This document shows positions 46,040 through 54,457 of a DNA stretch of 64,000 nt, piece after piece. Under the pieces are notes generated by a model. The model was not told the DNA's origin, did not search any database, and saw only the letters and a list, made by a program, of their open reading frames with translations. The position numbers and the translations under genes are program-made. This DNA comes from Burkholderiales bacterium. Lineage in GTDB: Bacteria > Pseudomonadota > Gammaproteobacteria > Burkholderiales > SG8-41. The stretch lies in contig JADZGE010000009.1 of the NCBI GenBank assembly GCA_020854035.1, positions 1 to 64,000 on the forward strand. Reading direction: 5' to 3'. The first letter of the stretch is position 1. The number at the start of each line of letters is the position of its first letter.

Positions 46040-47158
46040 TCACGCCTCGCGGGTCATCCGCCAGTACTGGTATTTCATGGTTGCGGCGGAGCCCGCCACG
46101 ATGGCGACGAAGGTGAGTATCGAGCCGAGCGCCAGCGTGGAGAAACCGGAGATCCCCTGCCCGACCGTGCAACCGAGCGCGGTGATCCCGCCGAAGCCCA
46201 TGAAGATCCCGCCCACGACGTGGTTCGCGGTGTCCTCGGCGTCGCGGAACCCCTCCCAGCGGAAGCTACCCGACGCAAGGGCGTAGGTCGCGGAACCGGC
46301 GATGACCCCCAACCCGGACGCGATGCCGTAGGTCACGATCTTCGACTTGTCCGTCCACAGCATGAGGTACTCGATCGTGTAGGCCATCGGCGAGACGAAC
46401 GAGAACGACTCCATCCGCCCCGTATTGGTCGCGATGAAGGCTTCCTGCAGGGTGTTCGGATCCTCGGCGACGTGGCCGAGCACGCCGCTCACGTACCAGC
46501 CGCCCGTGACGACGAGCCCGGTCACAACGCCGCCGAGCGTATAGTCGGGACGCGCGCGGAAATCGGCGCTCGCGTAGACGCAGGCGATGATCCCGCCGCC
46601 CACCACGATGGTGAGGATCGCGGTCCAGGCGGGCTTGCCGATCGCGGTTGCCGCGGCGAGGAGCGCGGGCAGGTCCTGCCCCGCGGGCAGCGCGAAGGCG
46701 GCCTTTTCGAGCACGCCGACGCGGAACGCGCCGAACAATCCGCGCAGCGTCATGTACGCGGCGATCCCCAGGAACACGTACACGACCAGCGACTTCAGAT
46801 TGCCGCCGCCGATGCGGATCAATGTCTTGGAGCCACAGCCGGAGCCGAGCGTCATGCCGACCCCGAAGAGCAGGCCGCCGACGAGGTAGGAGAGCCAAGT
46901 GAAGTTCGAACCGGTGTAGATCGATTTCGACAGATCGACGATCCCGGCGAGCGCGAGCGCGTTCGAGCCGATGATCGCGACCGCGATCGCGAGCAGCCAC
47001 ATGCGCATTCTGCCCGTGTCGCCCATGTTGACCCAGTCGGAGACCGCGCCCATGGTGCAGAAGTTCGAGCTGTTGGCGACGGCGCCGAACACGAACGCCA
47101 GCAGGAACGCCCCGGCGGTGACGTAGTGCGAGAGCTGCGTGACGGCGGTCTCGCTCAC
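46040..47158 (-). CDS. YeeE/YedE-family sulfur (thiosulfate) transporter
   Basis: A 372-residue membrane protein with about nine helices and the two-repeat sulf_transp (DUF395) fold. The three conserved Cys blocks that hand thiosulfate through the pore are present: NFCTMGA (Cys34), GSGCGSK (Cys108) and ALGCTVGQG (near 345). The start is GTG 47158. It lies downstream of arsR and lbpA on the same strand, at the end of the sHdr gene set, so it most likely imports thiosulfate or a related sulfur species for oxidation. Confidence 0.9.
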   Translation of the reverse strand: MSETAVTQLSHYVTAGAFLLAFVFGAVANSSNFCTMGAVSDWVNMGDTGRMRMWLLAIAVAIIGSNALALAGIVDLSKSIYTGSNFTWLSYLVGGLLFGVGMTLGSGCGSKTLIRIGGGNLKSLVVYVFLGIAAYMTLRGLFGAFRVGVLEKAAFALPAGQDLPALLAAATAIGKPAWTAILTIVVGGGIIACVYASADFRARPDYTLGGVVTGLVVTGGWYVSGVLGHVAEDPNTLQEAFIATNTGRMESFSFVSPMAYTIEYLMLWTDKSKIVTYGIASGLGVIAGSATYALASGSFRWEGFRDAEDTANHVVGGIFMGFGGITALGCTVGQGISGFSTLALGSILTFVAIVAGSAATMKYQYWRMTREA

Positions 47159-47242
47159 GGCCGCTGCTTTCCCGTGTTGCGATCCGGTTCGGCGGGCGCG
47201 CTCATCCGGGGCGAGGCGCTTCCCCCGCTCGTCCCCGCGCGA

Positions 47243-47602
47243 CTAGGCCGGCCGCCGGCGGCGCGGGCGCGCCCCCGGCAGCCTGCTGCAGTAGACCTCG
47301 TAGAGCGCCGCGAGGAGCGCCGGCGCCTCCGGGCCGTCGAGCGAATAGAATATGGCCTGCCCCGCGCGCCGGCCGCGCACCAGTCCCCGCTCCCGCAGCA
47401 GCGCGAGATGCTGGGAGAGCGCGGACTGGCTCACCTCCACGACGCGCTCGAGCTCGCCCACCGATTTCTCGCCCTCGGCGAGCTGGCACAACACGAGCAG
47501 GCGCACCGGGTTGGACATCGCCTTCAGCAGGCTTGCCGCGCGCAGCGCGCGCGCCTGCAGCTCGGCGAGATTCATCTCGGCGACGGCCGCGGCCCGGTTC
47601 AC
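47243..47602 (-). CDS. ArsR-family regulator with SqrR/BigR-like cysteine pair
   Basis: A 119-residue winged-helix repressor. The recognition part is VVEVSQSALSQHLALLRERG (split by the turn), followed by the wing GRRAGQAIFYSL. Cys39 (LVLCQLAEGE) and Cys105 (YEVYCSRL) are 66 residues apart, the same spacing and surroundings as the two persulfide-sensing cysteines of SqrR and BigR. So it should bind DNA when reduced and release it when sulfane sulfur links the cysteines by a tetrasulfide. GTG 47602 with GAGGA seven bases upstream is the start, ten bases after lbpA. The likely target is the AT-rich element before dsrE (54458-54484). Confidence 0.88.
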   Translation of the reverse strand: MNRAAAVAEMNLAELQARALRAASLLKAMSNPVRLLVLCQLAEGEKSVGELERVVEVSQSALSQHLALLRERGLVRGRRAGQAIFYSLDGPEAPALLAALYEVYCSRLPGARPRRRRPA

Positions 47603-47612
47603 GGGCCCGTCC

Positions 47613-48068
47613 TCAGCCCGGGCACGCGGGCGCGCAGCCCGCGAAACCGTCGGCCGCCATCTTCGCTTCGTATTTCGCGGCGACCTGCGCTCCCGGCGTC
47701 AACGCCGCCTTGACGCCTGTCCAGTCCTCGGGCTTGAGCACCACGAGCCACCCCGCGCCGTACGGATCCTCGTTCGCGAGCGCGGGGTTCGCGGCGAGCG
47801 CCTCGTTCACGGCGACGATCGTGCCGGCGGCGGCGGACTTCGCCGGCCCGACCCACTTTCCCGATTCGACCGTCGCGCAGGACTTGCCGGCTTCCACCGT
47901 CCGGCCCGCCTTCCGCGGCGTATACGCGACCAGCTTGCCCGCCATCGCCGTCGCGACGCTCGTCATGCCGAGCTTCAGGCTGCCGTCGGGCTGCTCCTCG
48001 TACCAGATGTGGTTCTCCACGTCGTAGAGCAGTTCGTCCGGCAGACGGCAACCACGTACCTCAGGCAT
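47613..48068 (-). CDS. lbpA: Lipoate-binding protein LbpA of the sHdr pathway (GcvH-like)
   Basis: A 151-residue protein of the glycine cleavage H fold. The lipoylated lysine is in VESGKWVGP near residue 73, which differs from the ESVKA of true GcvH and fits LbpA of sulfur oxidisers. Other marks are HIWYEEQPDG, GMTSVATAMAGKLVAYTPRKAG, and EDPYGAGWLVVLKP. The tail ends with an unusual Cys pair (GCAPACPG). ATG 48068 has GGAG eight bases upstream. No gcvT or gcvP is near; its neighbours are hdrB2C2 and arsR. It is the lipoyl carrier on which the sHdr complex is thought to oxidise sulfane sulfur to sulfite. Confidence 0.92.
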   Translation of the reverse strand: MPEVRGCRLPDELLYDVENHIWYEEQPDGSLKLGMTSVATAMAGKLVAYTPRKAGRTVEAGKSCATVESGKWVGPAKSAAAGTIVAVNEALAANPALANEDPYGAGWLVVLKPEDWTGVKAALTPGAQVAAKYEAKMAADGFAGCAPACPG

Positions 48069-48444
48069 GGGACGCACTCCCGCTACGCTCGTCGGCGTCC
48101 GATTGTAAGCGCAGCGTTCGCGACGAGCAACAGAACTCGCCGAGCCCTGCCACTTCGAGCTTGCCGCGCACGAAGAGCGCGAGGTGCTCGACGAGCATCG
48201 CCATCATGCGTTCCCGGTGCTGCCGCTGCGCGGCGCTCGCCGCCGTTCCGAGCAGGTTGAAGTGGTAGGCGATTTCGCGGCAGGTCTCCCGGCAGGCGTT
48301 GAAACTCGGCACCCCGCACGCGCCCTGGCGGTGGAGCGCCAGCAGCCGGAATCCCTCGCGCGTCTCCGCGGTCGGCGATTCGCCGCGCGAGCGCACCCAC
48401 TCCTCCAGCACCGCTTCGGCCCGGGCGAGCAGTGCTTCCCTCAT
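48061..48444 (-). CDS. Small Cys-containing protein of the sHdr operon (unrecognised)
   Basis: A 127-residue soluble, helical protein that I do not recognise. It has clustered cysteines: ACGVPSFNACRETCREIAYHF (positions near 43-63) and EFCCSSR near 105. The pattern does not match a ferredoxin or a known sulfurtransferase. It starts at ATG 48444, overlapping the hdrB2 stop by four bases, and its end overlaps the lbpA start by eight bases, so it is tightly coupled between HdrB2 and LbpA. A role as sulfur carrier, metal site or assembly factor for the HdrB2 or LbpA step is inference. Confidence 0.75.
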   Translation of the reverse strand: MREALLARAEAVLEEWVRSRGESPTAETREGFRLLALHRQGACGVPSFNACRETCREIAYHFNLLGTAASAAQRQHRERMMAMLVEHLALFVRGKLEVAGLGEFCCSSRTLRLQSDADERSGSASHA

Positions 48445-49367
48445 GCGAGCCCCCTTTCCTTCAGCAGCGCGAGCGCATCCGACACGTTCTCGTGCACGCC
48501 GAGGCGGCGCGCGCCGACGCCGAGCGCGATGCCGAGGAGCTGCGTGAAGTAGAGCATCTTCACCGTCGTCTTCTCGCCGAATACCTGCTCCGCGCGCACC
48601 TGGTGCATCTCGAGCCCCGAATGGCACGTCGGGCACTCGGTGGCGATGACCTCCGCGCCGGCCGCCTCCGCGGCCCGCAGGATGTTCAGCACGAGCCGGG
48701 TCGAGGTGTCGCTGTCGGAAAGCGTGTGCGCGCCGCCGCAGCAGGCCGTCTTCAGGGGAAAGTCGACGTTCTCGGCGCCCGCCGCCGCGAGCAGATCGTC
48801 CATGAAATGCGGCTGCCAGGTCGATTCGCTCCCCGGCCCGCTGTCCTTCTCCGGAAAGATGTGACGCGGCCGCGTGTACATGCAGCCGTAGTAGTTGGCG
48901 ATCCGCAGTCCCTTCAGTGAGCCCTTCAGGCGACGCCCGAGTTCCTCCTCCCCGATGCCGTCCTTCAGCCAGTCGAGCGCGTGGATGGTCTCGACCGCCC
49001 CGGCGCGGTAGGGCCCGTGGCCCGCTTTCGCCGAGATCCGCCCGACGGTCTCGCGCGAGGCCGCATCGTGCGCGAGGTCGTACTCCGCCTTCTTGAGGTT
49101 GTGGTAGCAGCCGTTGCACGGCGCCATCACCACCGCCGCCTTCATTTCGTGCGCGGCGATCGACAACACGCGCGAGGAGAGGTAGGTCTGCACCTTCGGG
49201 TCGATGTTCTTCACCTCCATCGCGCCGCAGCAGTTCCAGTCCGGCACTTCGTCGAGCCCGAGGCCGAGCGCCTCGCCCACGGCCCGGGTCGACCGGTCGT
49301 AGGCGTGAGCGGTGCCCTCGAGCGCGCAGCCCGGGTAATACGCGACCCGCCGATACCTGTCACTCAA
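48441..49367 (-). CDS. hdrB2: Heterodisulfide-reductase-like subunit sHdrB2
   Basis: A 308-residue protein with two CCG domains that hold noncubane 4Fe-4S clusters, as in HdrB. First motif: YYPGCALEG, NCCGAMEV, PCNGCYHNL; second: YYGCMYTRP, TACCGGAHTL, ECPTCHSGL. Both are complete, so two clusters are expected. It is the catalytic-type subunit of the sHdr complex. The start is TTG 49367, overlapping the hdrC2 stop by eight bases, with AAAGG nine bases upstream; no ATG or GTG is in frame nearby. Cytoplasmic. Confidence 0.93.
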   Translation of the reverse strand: MSDRYRRVAYYPGCALEGTAHAYDRSTRAVGEALGLGLDEVPDWNCCGAMEVKNIDPKVQTYLSSRVLSIAAHEMKAAVVMAPCNGCYHNLKKAEYDLAHDAASRETVGRISAKAGHGPYRAGAVETIHALDWLKDGIGEEELGRRLKGSLKGLRIANYYGCMYTRPRHIFPEKDSGPGSESTWQPHFMDDLLAAAGAENVDFPLKTACCGGAHTLSDSDTSTRLVLNILRAAEAAGAEVIATECPTCHSGLEMHQVRAEQVFGEKTTVKMLYFTQLLGIALGVGARRLGVHENVSDALALLKERGLA

Positions 49368-50091
49368 GGTTCAAGGCCTTTCTGCGCTTCGCTTCCTGCC
49401 CGTGCACGTATTCGGTCAGCGCCGCGCGCGCCCGGCTCCACTTGCGCGTCCTCGGGCGAAACAGCGTCGACCACGCCATCAGGAAGCCCTGCCTGAACGG
49501 CAGCCGCCGCGCGACACGCTTCACGATGGTGACGAGCCACTGCTGCGCGAGCGGCTGCCCGGTGCGTTCGAAGAAGCCGCGGATCGTGCGGCCTTCCTCG
49601 ATCCTGCCCGTCTCGATCACCTGCGCGGTGAACACCTCGTCGAAGATCATCGACTTCGACTTCGGCGTGTGGCCCTTCAACTCGAGCCAGTGGGCGGTCG
49701 CCTTCATCACCCCCTCGGGCATGACGTCGCGCGGGCAGGCGTAGGTGCACTTGTTGCACGAGACGCACTGCCAGATGATGTCGCGATCGCGCAGGAGTTC
49801 GGATTCCATGCCCATGCGCACGAGATAGATCCAGTAGCGCGGGTTGAAGTCGGGATTCACCGCGTGCACCGTGCACGAATTGGTGCACGAGCCGCACTGC
49901 CAGCAGCGGTGGATGTACTCGCCCCCCGGCAGCGCCGCGATCTCCTCCTGCAGCCGTTCGTTGTAGTCGGTGACGACGCGCGGCTCGATGAACGTGCTCC
50001 AGTGGCCGGAAACGTCCACGCCGTCCACGACGAGCTTCTCGTGCACCTTCAGCTGTTCCGGACGGATGAGCGATTTCTCGTGGATCGGCAT
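49360..50091 (-). CDS. hdrC2: Heterodisulfide-reductase-like subunit sHdrC2
   Basis: A 243-residue iron-sulfur protein with two ferredoxin-type 4Fe-4S sites: CWQCGSCTNSC near residue 63 and CVSCNKCTYACP near 109. The C-terminal half is helical and basic with no further cysteines. It transfers electrons between HdrA and HdrB2. ATG 50091 stands four bases after the stop of the unnamed gene upstream. The N-terminal 60 residues (before the first cluster) are longer than in methanogen HdrC, as usual for the bacterial form. Confidence 0.93.
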   Translation of the reverse strand: MPIHEKSLIRPEQLKVHEKLVVDGVDVSGHWSTFIEPRVVTDYNERLQEEIAALPGGEYIHRCWQCGSCTNSCTVHAVNPDFNPRYWIYLVRMGMESELLRDRDIIWQCVSCNKCTYACPRDVMPEGVMKATAHWLELKGHTPKSKSMIFDEVFTAQVIETGRIEEGRTIRGFFERTGQPLAQQWLVTIVKRVARRLPFRQGFLMAWSTLFRPRTRKWSRARAALTEYVHGQEAKRRKALNLE

Positions 50092-50095
50092 GGCG

Positions 50096-50896
50096 TCACA
50101 TCCCCGGCACGGCGTGGGCGACGCCGTCGGCCGCCTTCAACCGCGTGCGCCCCCGCGAGTCGATCCCGTCGAGACCCAGTATGCGCCGCGTGTAGAGCAG
50201 CGGGTCCCCGGGCGCCGTGAAATCGGTGCGCAGGTACGCGCTGGCGCGCTCGCCGATGTAGTCCGCGTACACCTGCGCGGTCAGCACGTCGACGTAGAAG
50301 AGCACGTCCCGGAAGACGCCGTTCTGCGCGAGGTATCCCGAAAGCTCCTCGCGCAGCACGAGGAAGGTCGCGTAGCCGTCGGGCACGTCGAGACTCGTCG
50401 AGTCCACGCCCTCGCCGTGCCAGATCTCCCGGATGACGCCCGTGTTGGTGCGCGCGTCCCACACCCAGCGCTGCATGAGGGGATAGCGCTCCGGATCGAC
50501 GTTGTGCAGGAGCTCGGCGGCGAGGTCGCGCACCCAGCGGTGTTCGCGATCGCCGGGAAACGCGCCGCAGAAGCGTTCGATGCGCGCATCCGCCGTGCCC
50601 GTCTCCTCGCGCCCCGCCAGAAGCTCCGCGATGCACCCGCGCATCCGCGGGAAGCGCGCCGGTCCGGCGTAGCACCCGATGCGCCGGCGCACCGTGGGCA
50701 TGTGCGCGCACAGCGCGCGGAAGGCCTTCAGGTCGAGCCGATCCAGCGCGTCCCGGAACAGCGCCGACTTCAGGCGCAGCGCCGCCGCCCAGGTCTCGAC
50801 GCCGCCCTGCTCCTCGGAGCGCGACACGAGCGCTTCCAGGACGAGCTTGAGCTTCGGCCCGGAGAGCTCGAGGCGCGGGCGCGGCGCGAGCTCCAT
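50096..50896 (-). CDS. Conserved 'hyp' protein between hdrA and hdrC2
   Basis: A 266-residue soluble protein without recognised domain or cofactor motif. It occupies the place of the conserved gene of unknown function that lies between hdrA and hdrC2 in other sHdr operons. The sequence has aromatic-rich blocks (EHRWVRDLAAELLHNVD, QRWVWDARTNTGVIREIWHG, FLVLREELSGYLAQNG, YVDVLTAQVYADYIGE). Only a few cysteines are present. ATG 50896 is two bases after the hdrA stop. It may be a structural part of the complex; the true role is unknown. Confidence 0.82.
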   Translation of the reverse strand: MELAPRPRLELSGPKLKLVLEALVSRSEEQGGVETWAAALRLKSALFRDALDRLDLKAFRALCAHMPTVRRRIGCYAGPARFPRMRGCIAELLAGREETGTADARIERFCGAFPGDREHRWVRDLAAELLHNVDPERYPLMQRWVWDARTNTGVIREIWHGEGVDSTSLDVPDGYATFLVLREELSGYLAQNGVFRDVLFYVDVLTAQVYADYIGERASAYLRTDFTAPGDPLLYTRRILGLDGIDSRGRTRLKAADGVAHAVPGM

Positions 50897-50898
50897 CG

Positions 50899-51948
50899 TC
50901 AGGCGGCGATGCCGTCGCGGCGCTGAACGAGCGCGAGGGCCGCCATGGCGGCCGCCTTGCCCTGCGCGATCGAGTCGTCGATGGTCTCGGGCCCGGTGGC
51001 GGCGCCCGCCACGAACACGCCCGGGCGCGAGGTTTCGCAGAGCGCGCCGTACGCGCTGCCCTTGGCGATGTGACCGTGCTCCTGCAGGTTCACGCCGAAC
51101 ACCCGCGCGATCGAGGCGTTCTCGACGTTGGGATCCATGCCGATGGCGTGAATCACCATGTCGAAGGGGATGGTGATCGGTCGCTTCACCAGCGTGTCCT
51201 CGCCCTTGACGATCAGCTTCTCCCCGTCGGAGGTGACTTCCGCGATGCGCGCCTTGATGTACTTGACCTTGAACTCCTCCTGGCTCCTCCAGTAATAGCT
51301 GGTCTCGTACAGGCCGAAGGTGCGGATGTCCATGTAGTAGATGTACACGTGACACTCCGGCAGTTCCTCGCGGATCTCCATGGCGATGTTGCACGAGACG
51401 GTGCAGCAGATCTTGGAGCACCATTCGCGGCCGATCTGGCGGTCGCGCGAGCCCACGCAAAGGAGAATCGCGACGCGCCGGGGCGCGCGCCCGTCCGACG
51501 GGCAGCGGATGCCCCCGCCCGAGGAGATCATCTGCTCGACCTGGGTCGTCGTCACCACGTCGGGGAAGGTGCCGAAGCCCCACTCGGGCTTGTTCACGGA
51601 GTCGAAGTGCGTGAACCCCGTGGCGAGGATCGCGGCCCCGGCCTCGACGCTCGAGCCGTCGGCGAGCCGTGCCGTGAACGCCCCGGGCGCACCGCCGAAC
51701 TGCTCGACACGCGTGCCCTTTTTCACGGTAACGAGCGCCTCGCCCTCGACCCCGCTCACCATGCCGCCGATCGCGTCCTTCGCCCACTCGCCGGAGGGCA
51801 CGAGCTTCGCGTAGCCGGAAAGGATGGGCGCGCCCCCGAGGCGCGACTCCTTCTCGACCAGCACGACGCGCTGCCCCACGCTCGCCAGAGCCTGCGCGGC
51901 GGCGAGCCCCGCCGGGCCCGCCCCCGCGACGAGGACCGCCCCCGTCAT
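50899..51948 (-). CDS. hdrA: Heterodisulfide-reductase-like flavoprotein sHdrA
   Basis: A 349-residue FAD protein. The FAD motif VAGAGPAGLAAAQAL is at residues 8-22, the second GxGxxG-type strand near AAILATGF. A cysteine group (WCSKICCTVSCN near 180-192, with an earlier Cys in LLCVGSRD) matches the HdrA 4Fe-4S site. C-terminal GVFVAGAATGPETIDDSIAQGKAAA is the FAD-closing block. It lacks the extra ferredoxin domains of methanogen HdrA. ATG 51948 overlaps the hdrB1 stop (ATGA). It is the core of the sHdr complex that takes electrons from bound sulfur to a yet unclear acceptor. Confidence 0.93.
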   Translation of the reverse strand: MTGAVLVAGAGPAGLAAAQALASVGQRVVLVEKESRLGGAPILSGYAKLVPSGEWAKDAIGGMVSGVEGEALVTVKKGTRVEQFGGAPGAFTARLADGSSVEAGAAILATGFTHFDSVNKPEWGFGTFPDVVTTTQVEQMISSGGGIRCPSDGRAPRRVAILLCVGSRDRQIGREWCSKICCTVSCNIAMEIREELPECHVYIYYMDIRTFGLYETSYYWRSQEEFKVKYIKARIAEVTSDGEKLIVKGEDTLVKRPITIPFDMVIHAIGMDPNVENASIARVFGVNLQEHGHIAKGSAYGALCETSRPGVFVAGAATGPETIDDSIAQGKAAAMAALALVQRRDGIAA

Positions 51949-53282
51949 GCCCGCCTCCTCGCGGGAAGGTAGCCCGGCCCCGAAGTGATCATGCGGCGCG
52001 GATCGTAGAGGTTCTCCTGCTTTCCCTCCTTGATCTCCTCGAGGTAGGCGACGAACTCGGCCTTCGCCGCTTCCCAGTCGATGCCGAGCTTCTCCATGAG
52101 CCGCTCGGTGGGCGAAGCGTGCCAGTGCGACTGCACGATCTTGTAGGGATGCGCGCCGCAGGCGAGCGCGGCGAACTGGCAATCGGCGAGTATGGCGAGC
52201 TCGTAGCCCTTGCCCGCCGCCTTGCCGATCCACTGGTTCTTGTCGAGCGTGGTGATGCAGCCGGTGTCGTGGCCGATCATCACGTCGGCGCGCGCCTCCT
52301 CCACCGCGACCCTGACCTTCCTGTCGATCGCGAACGAGCGCGTGAACTCGCGCTCGGAGATGATGTGGCGGAAGCCGAAGCCGCAGCAGTCGTACCACGT
52401 CGAGTAGTCGATCACCTGCGCGCCGAGTGCCTGCATGATGCCGGTCGAGTTGGCGAGGCGGTTGCCGCCGTTCACGCCGTCCTCGTAGATCGCATCGGCC
52501 GGCACCATCTTGTACACGTGGCAGGCAGGGTGGATCGTGGCGCGGATGCCGCTCGCGTCGACGGTGCGCCGCTCGGCGATGCGGTGGCGCATGACGTGCA
52601 GCCACTCGGAGTAGTGCACCACTTCCTCGGGAATGAGGAGCTTGCCCTCGACCAGGCGGTCGAGGCGGCCGAGGATCTTCCTCACGCTCTCGCGCAGCCT
52701 GGCGGAATGCAGCAGGTACGAGCGCACTTCCTTGTAGTTGCCGAACGAGGTGCCGCAGTGCACGAGCGGGTAGTAGTAGGACTCGGGCCTGCCCTCGGCC
52801 TTCGCCGCGACGTAGGCCTGGTGAAAATTGCGCAGGAAGACGGCGGCGAGGCTCTCGATGTTGCCGATGCCCGAGCCGTGGTAGTTCCACGCGGTGCAGG
52901 AAGTCTGGTCGGTCTCGTCCAGGTACTCGGTGCCGAGCTGGTTCATGAGCCAGAGGAGCGAGGCCGGGTAGCCCGGAATGTTGCCGCACTGGCCGCACGA
53001 CTTGTGGTGCCACAGGCGCGTGGTCGGAATCTTCTTGTCCCAGCCGTAGAGCGTCTTCACCATCACCGGCTCGTGCTCGTCGCGCACGCGGTGCACGACG
53101 ATCTCGCCGTCCTTCTCGAGCTGCCACATGATGTCGCGCACGTCCTCGACGCGCTCCTTGCCCGTCAGCATCGAGCGCCGGTCGACCTTCAGCTCGACCC
53201 AGGCGGTGGCGACCTTCGCCTGCGCCGGGGAAAGATTGGCGTCACGCCACTCCGGGCCGTGCCCGGTGAACCGCTCAGTCAT
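51945..53282 (-). CDS. hdrB1: Heterodisulfide-reductase-like subunit sHdrB1
   Basis: A 445-residue protein of the HdrB type, longer than HdrB2 by an N-terminal part of about 85 residues. The first Cys group is CGQCGNIPGYP (near 96) with CTAWNYHG (near 129); the second is HPACHVYK (near 255), DCCGFGFRH (near 300) and DTGCITTLDK (near 343). The CCG pattern of the first domain is incomplete, so perhaps only one noncubane cluster is bound. It overlaps hdrC1 by eight bases and hdrA by four bases. Cytoplasmic part of the sHdr complex. Confidence 0.92.
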   Translation of the reverse strand: MTERFTGHGPEWRDANLSPAQAKVATAWVELKVDRRSMLTGKERVEDVRDIMWQLEKDGEIVVHRVRDEHEPVMVKTLYGWDKKIPTTRLWHHKSCGQCGNIPGYPASLLWLMNQLGTEYLDETDQTSCTAWNYHGSGIGNIESLAAVFLRNFHQAYVAAKAEGRPESYYYPLVHCGTSFGNYKEVRSYLLHSARLRESVRKILGRLDRLVEGKLLIPEEVVHYSEWLHVMRHRIAERRTVDASGIRATIHPACHVYKMVPADAIYEDGVNGGNRLANSTGIMQALGAQVIDYSTWYDCCGFGFRHIISEREFTRSFAIDRKVRVAVEEARADVMIGHDTGCITTLDKNQWIGKAAGKGYELAILADCQFAALACGAHPYKIVQSHWHASPTERLMEKLGIDWEAAKAEFVAYLEEIKEGKQENLYDPRRMITSGPGYLPARRRA

Positions 53283-54033
53283 CGTCGCCTCCGTCCCGTT
53301 CCCCGGCGAGGAAGTCCTTCCAGTCCTCGCGCTTCTCGTCCATGATGTCGATTATCACGTCGTAGAGGTTCTCGTCGAGACCCTCGAGCTGCTTGAGCAC
53401 GCCGGTCATCTCCCAGATGGTGTAGAGCTCGACCGAGGTCTTGAGATTCACCTCCCACGCGGTCGCCGTCGTGTTGAGCGTCGGCATCGGTATCGCCCTG
53501 CGCAGGAGCTTCAGCGGCGCCTCGACCTTGGCGATGTTCGGCCCCCAGTCGGCGAAGTGATCCTTGTTGATCATGTCCGGCGAGAGCTGGTTGCCCGTGG
53601 AGACGAGCTTCAACATCACGCGCGAGAAGGGCCGCAGCACGTCCTTCGCCGAGTTCATCCGGTGCTTGATCGCGGTCTCGCGCATCAGCATGATGAGCCC
53701 GCCCGGCGAGTTGCCGAACGGGCAGCGCGCGGCGCAGGTGTAGCACTGCGCGCACGCCCAGATTTTCTCCTGCATCGCGTCGTAGATGCCCTCCAGGTTC
53801 TCGGTCCAGAGCAGTTGCACGATCTCGCGCGGGCTGAAGTCGTAGTAGTGGGCCGCCGGGCAGGTCGCGGTGCAGATTCCGCAGTTCAGGCAGCCGTTCA
53901 ACTCGTGGTCGAAGCGCAGGTCGGACTGGATGTCGGCGAAGATCTCCTCGAGCTTCGCGCGCGGCACGGCCGGCGATCCCCCGACCGGGTCGCCGATGTG
54001 CCGCTGCATGCGCGTGCCCCCGCCGTGCGCCAT
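53275..54033 (-). CDS. hdrC1: Heterodisulfide-reductase-like subunit sHdrC1
   Basis: A 252-residue iron-sulfur protein with two 4Fe-4S sites, CLNCGICTATCP (near 48) and CAQCYTCAARCPFG (near 92), followed by a helical C-terminal half ending in an acidic tail (ERDGGDDD). The ATG at 54033 shares a base with the dsrE stop; ATG 54009 is an alternative. It is the electron-transfer partner of HdrB1 and is the first hdr gene of the operon after dsrE. Confidence 0.92.
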   Translation of the reverse strand: MAHGGGTRMQRHIGDPVGGSPAVPRAKLEEIFADIQSDLRFDHELNGCLNCGICTATCPAAHYYDFSPREIVQLLWTENLEGIYDAMQEKIWACAQCYTCAARCPFGNSPGGLIMLMRETAIKHRMNSAKDVLRPFSRVMLKLVSTGNQLSPDMINKDHFADWGPNIAKVEAPLKLLRRAIPMPTLNTTATAWEVNLKTSVELYTIWEMTGVLKQLEGLDENLYDVIIDIMDEKREDWKDFLAGERDGGDDD

Positions 54034-54410
54034 CAGTAGGTCAGCACCTTGCAATCGCCCTCCATGATCTCCTCGATCAGGTGGGCGCCGCCGATGACCC
54101 CGCTGCACTCCGGGATCAGGTCCTCGGCCTTCATGTCGAAGAGCTCGAGGTTGGGCGAGCAGCAGTAGAACTTCACTCCCGCCTCGTGCGCATCCTTGAT
54201 GAAATCGTAGACCGACTTGGGCGAGCCTTCCTTCACGTGGAGTCCCACGGCGACGCCCTTCTTCATCAGTCGCCCGGCCGTCGCGGTGCAGATGACCTCC
54301 ACCTCGTAGTCCATCGCGGCCGCGACGGTCGCCTGGAAGAGGGGCGCACCGAGTTCTTCCCCGTGGCGCGGGTCGGTATTCGCCATCACGATAACGAGTT
54401 TCTTCGGCAC
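54033..54410 (-). CDS. DsrE-family sulfur carrier
   Basis: A 125-residue DsrE/DsrF-like protein. It begins with the family strand KLVIVMANTDPRHGEELG. Cys83 and Cys84 (FYCCSPNLELF) lie at the place of the sulfur-binding Cys in DsrE-type proteins, and Cys102 and Cys120 are additional. DsrE-like carriers pass persulfide sulfur between rhodanese or TusA and the oxidising enzyme. The start is GTG 54410. A promoter-like and operator-like AT-rich element is 50-75 bases upstream, so this is the first gene of the dsrE-hdr operon. Confidence 0.9.
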   Translation of the reverse strand: MPKKLVIVMANTDPRHGEELGAPLFQATVAAAMDYEVEVICTATAGRLMKKGVAVGLHVKEGSPKSVYDFIKDAHEAGVKFYCCSPNLELFDMKAEDLIPECSGVIGGAHLIEEIMEGDCKVLTY

Positions 54411-54457
54411 GGCGGCCTTCCCTTTGCCGGTGGCGAGGCGGGACGCGAGGTAGGAAG

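Noticed and set aside
47613..48068. Glycine cleavage H protein
   Set aside because: No gcvT or gcvP is present, the lipoyl motif is VESGKWVG, and the neighbours are hdr genes, so LbpA fits better.
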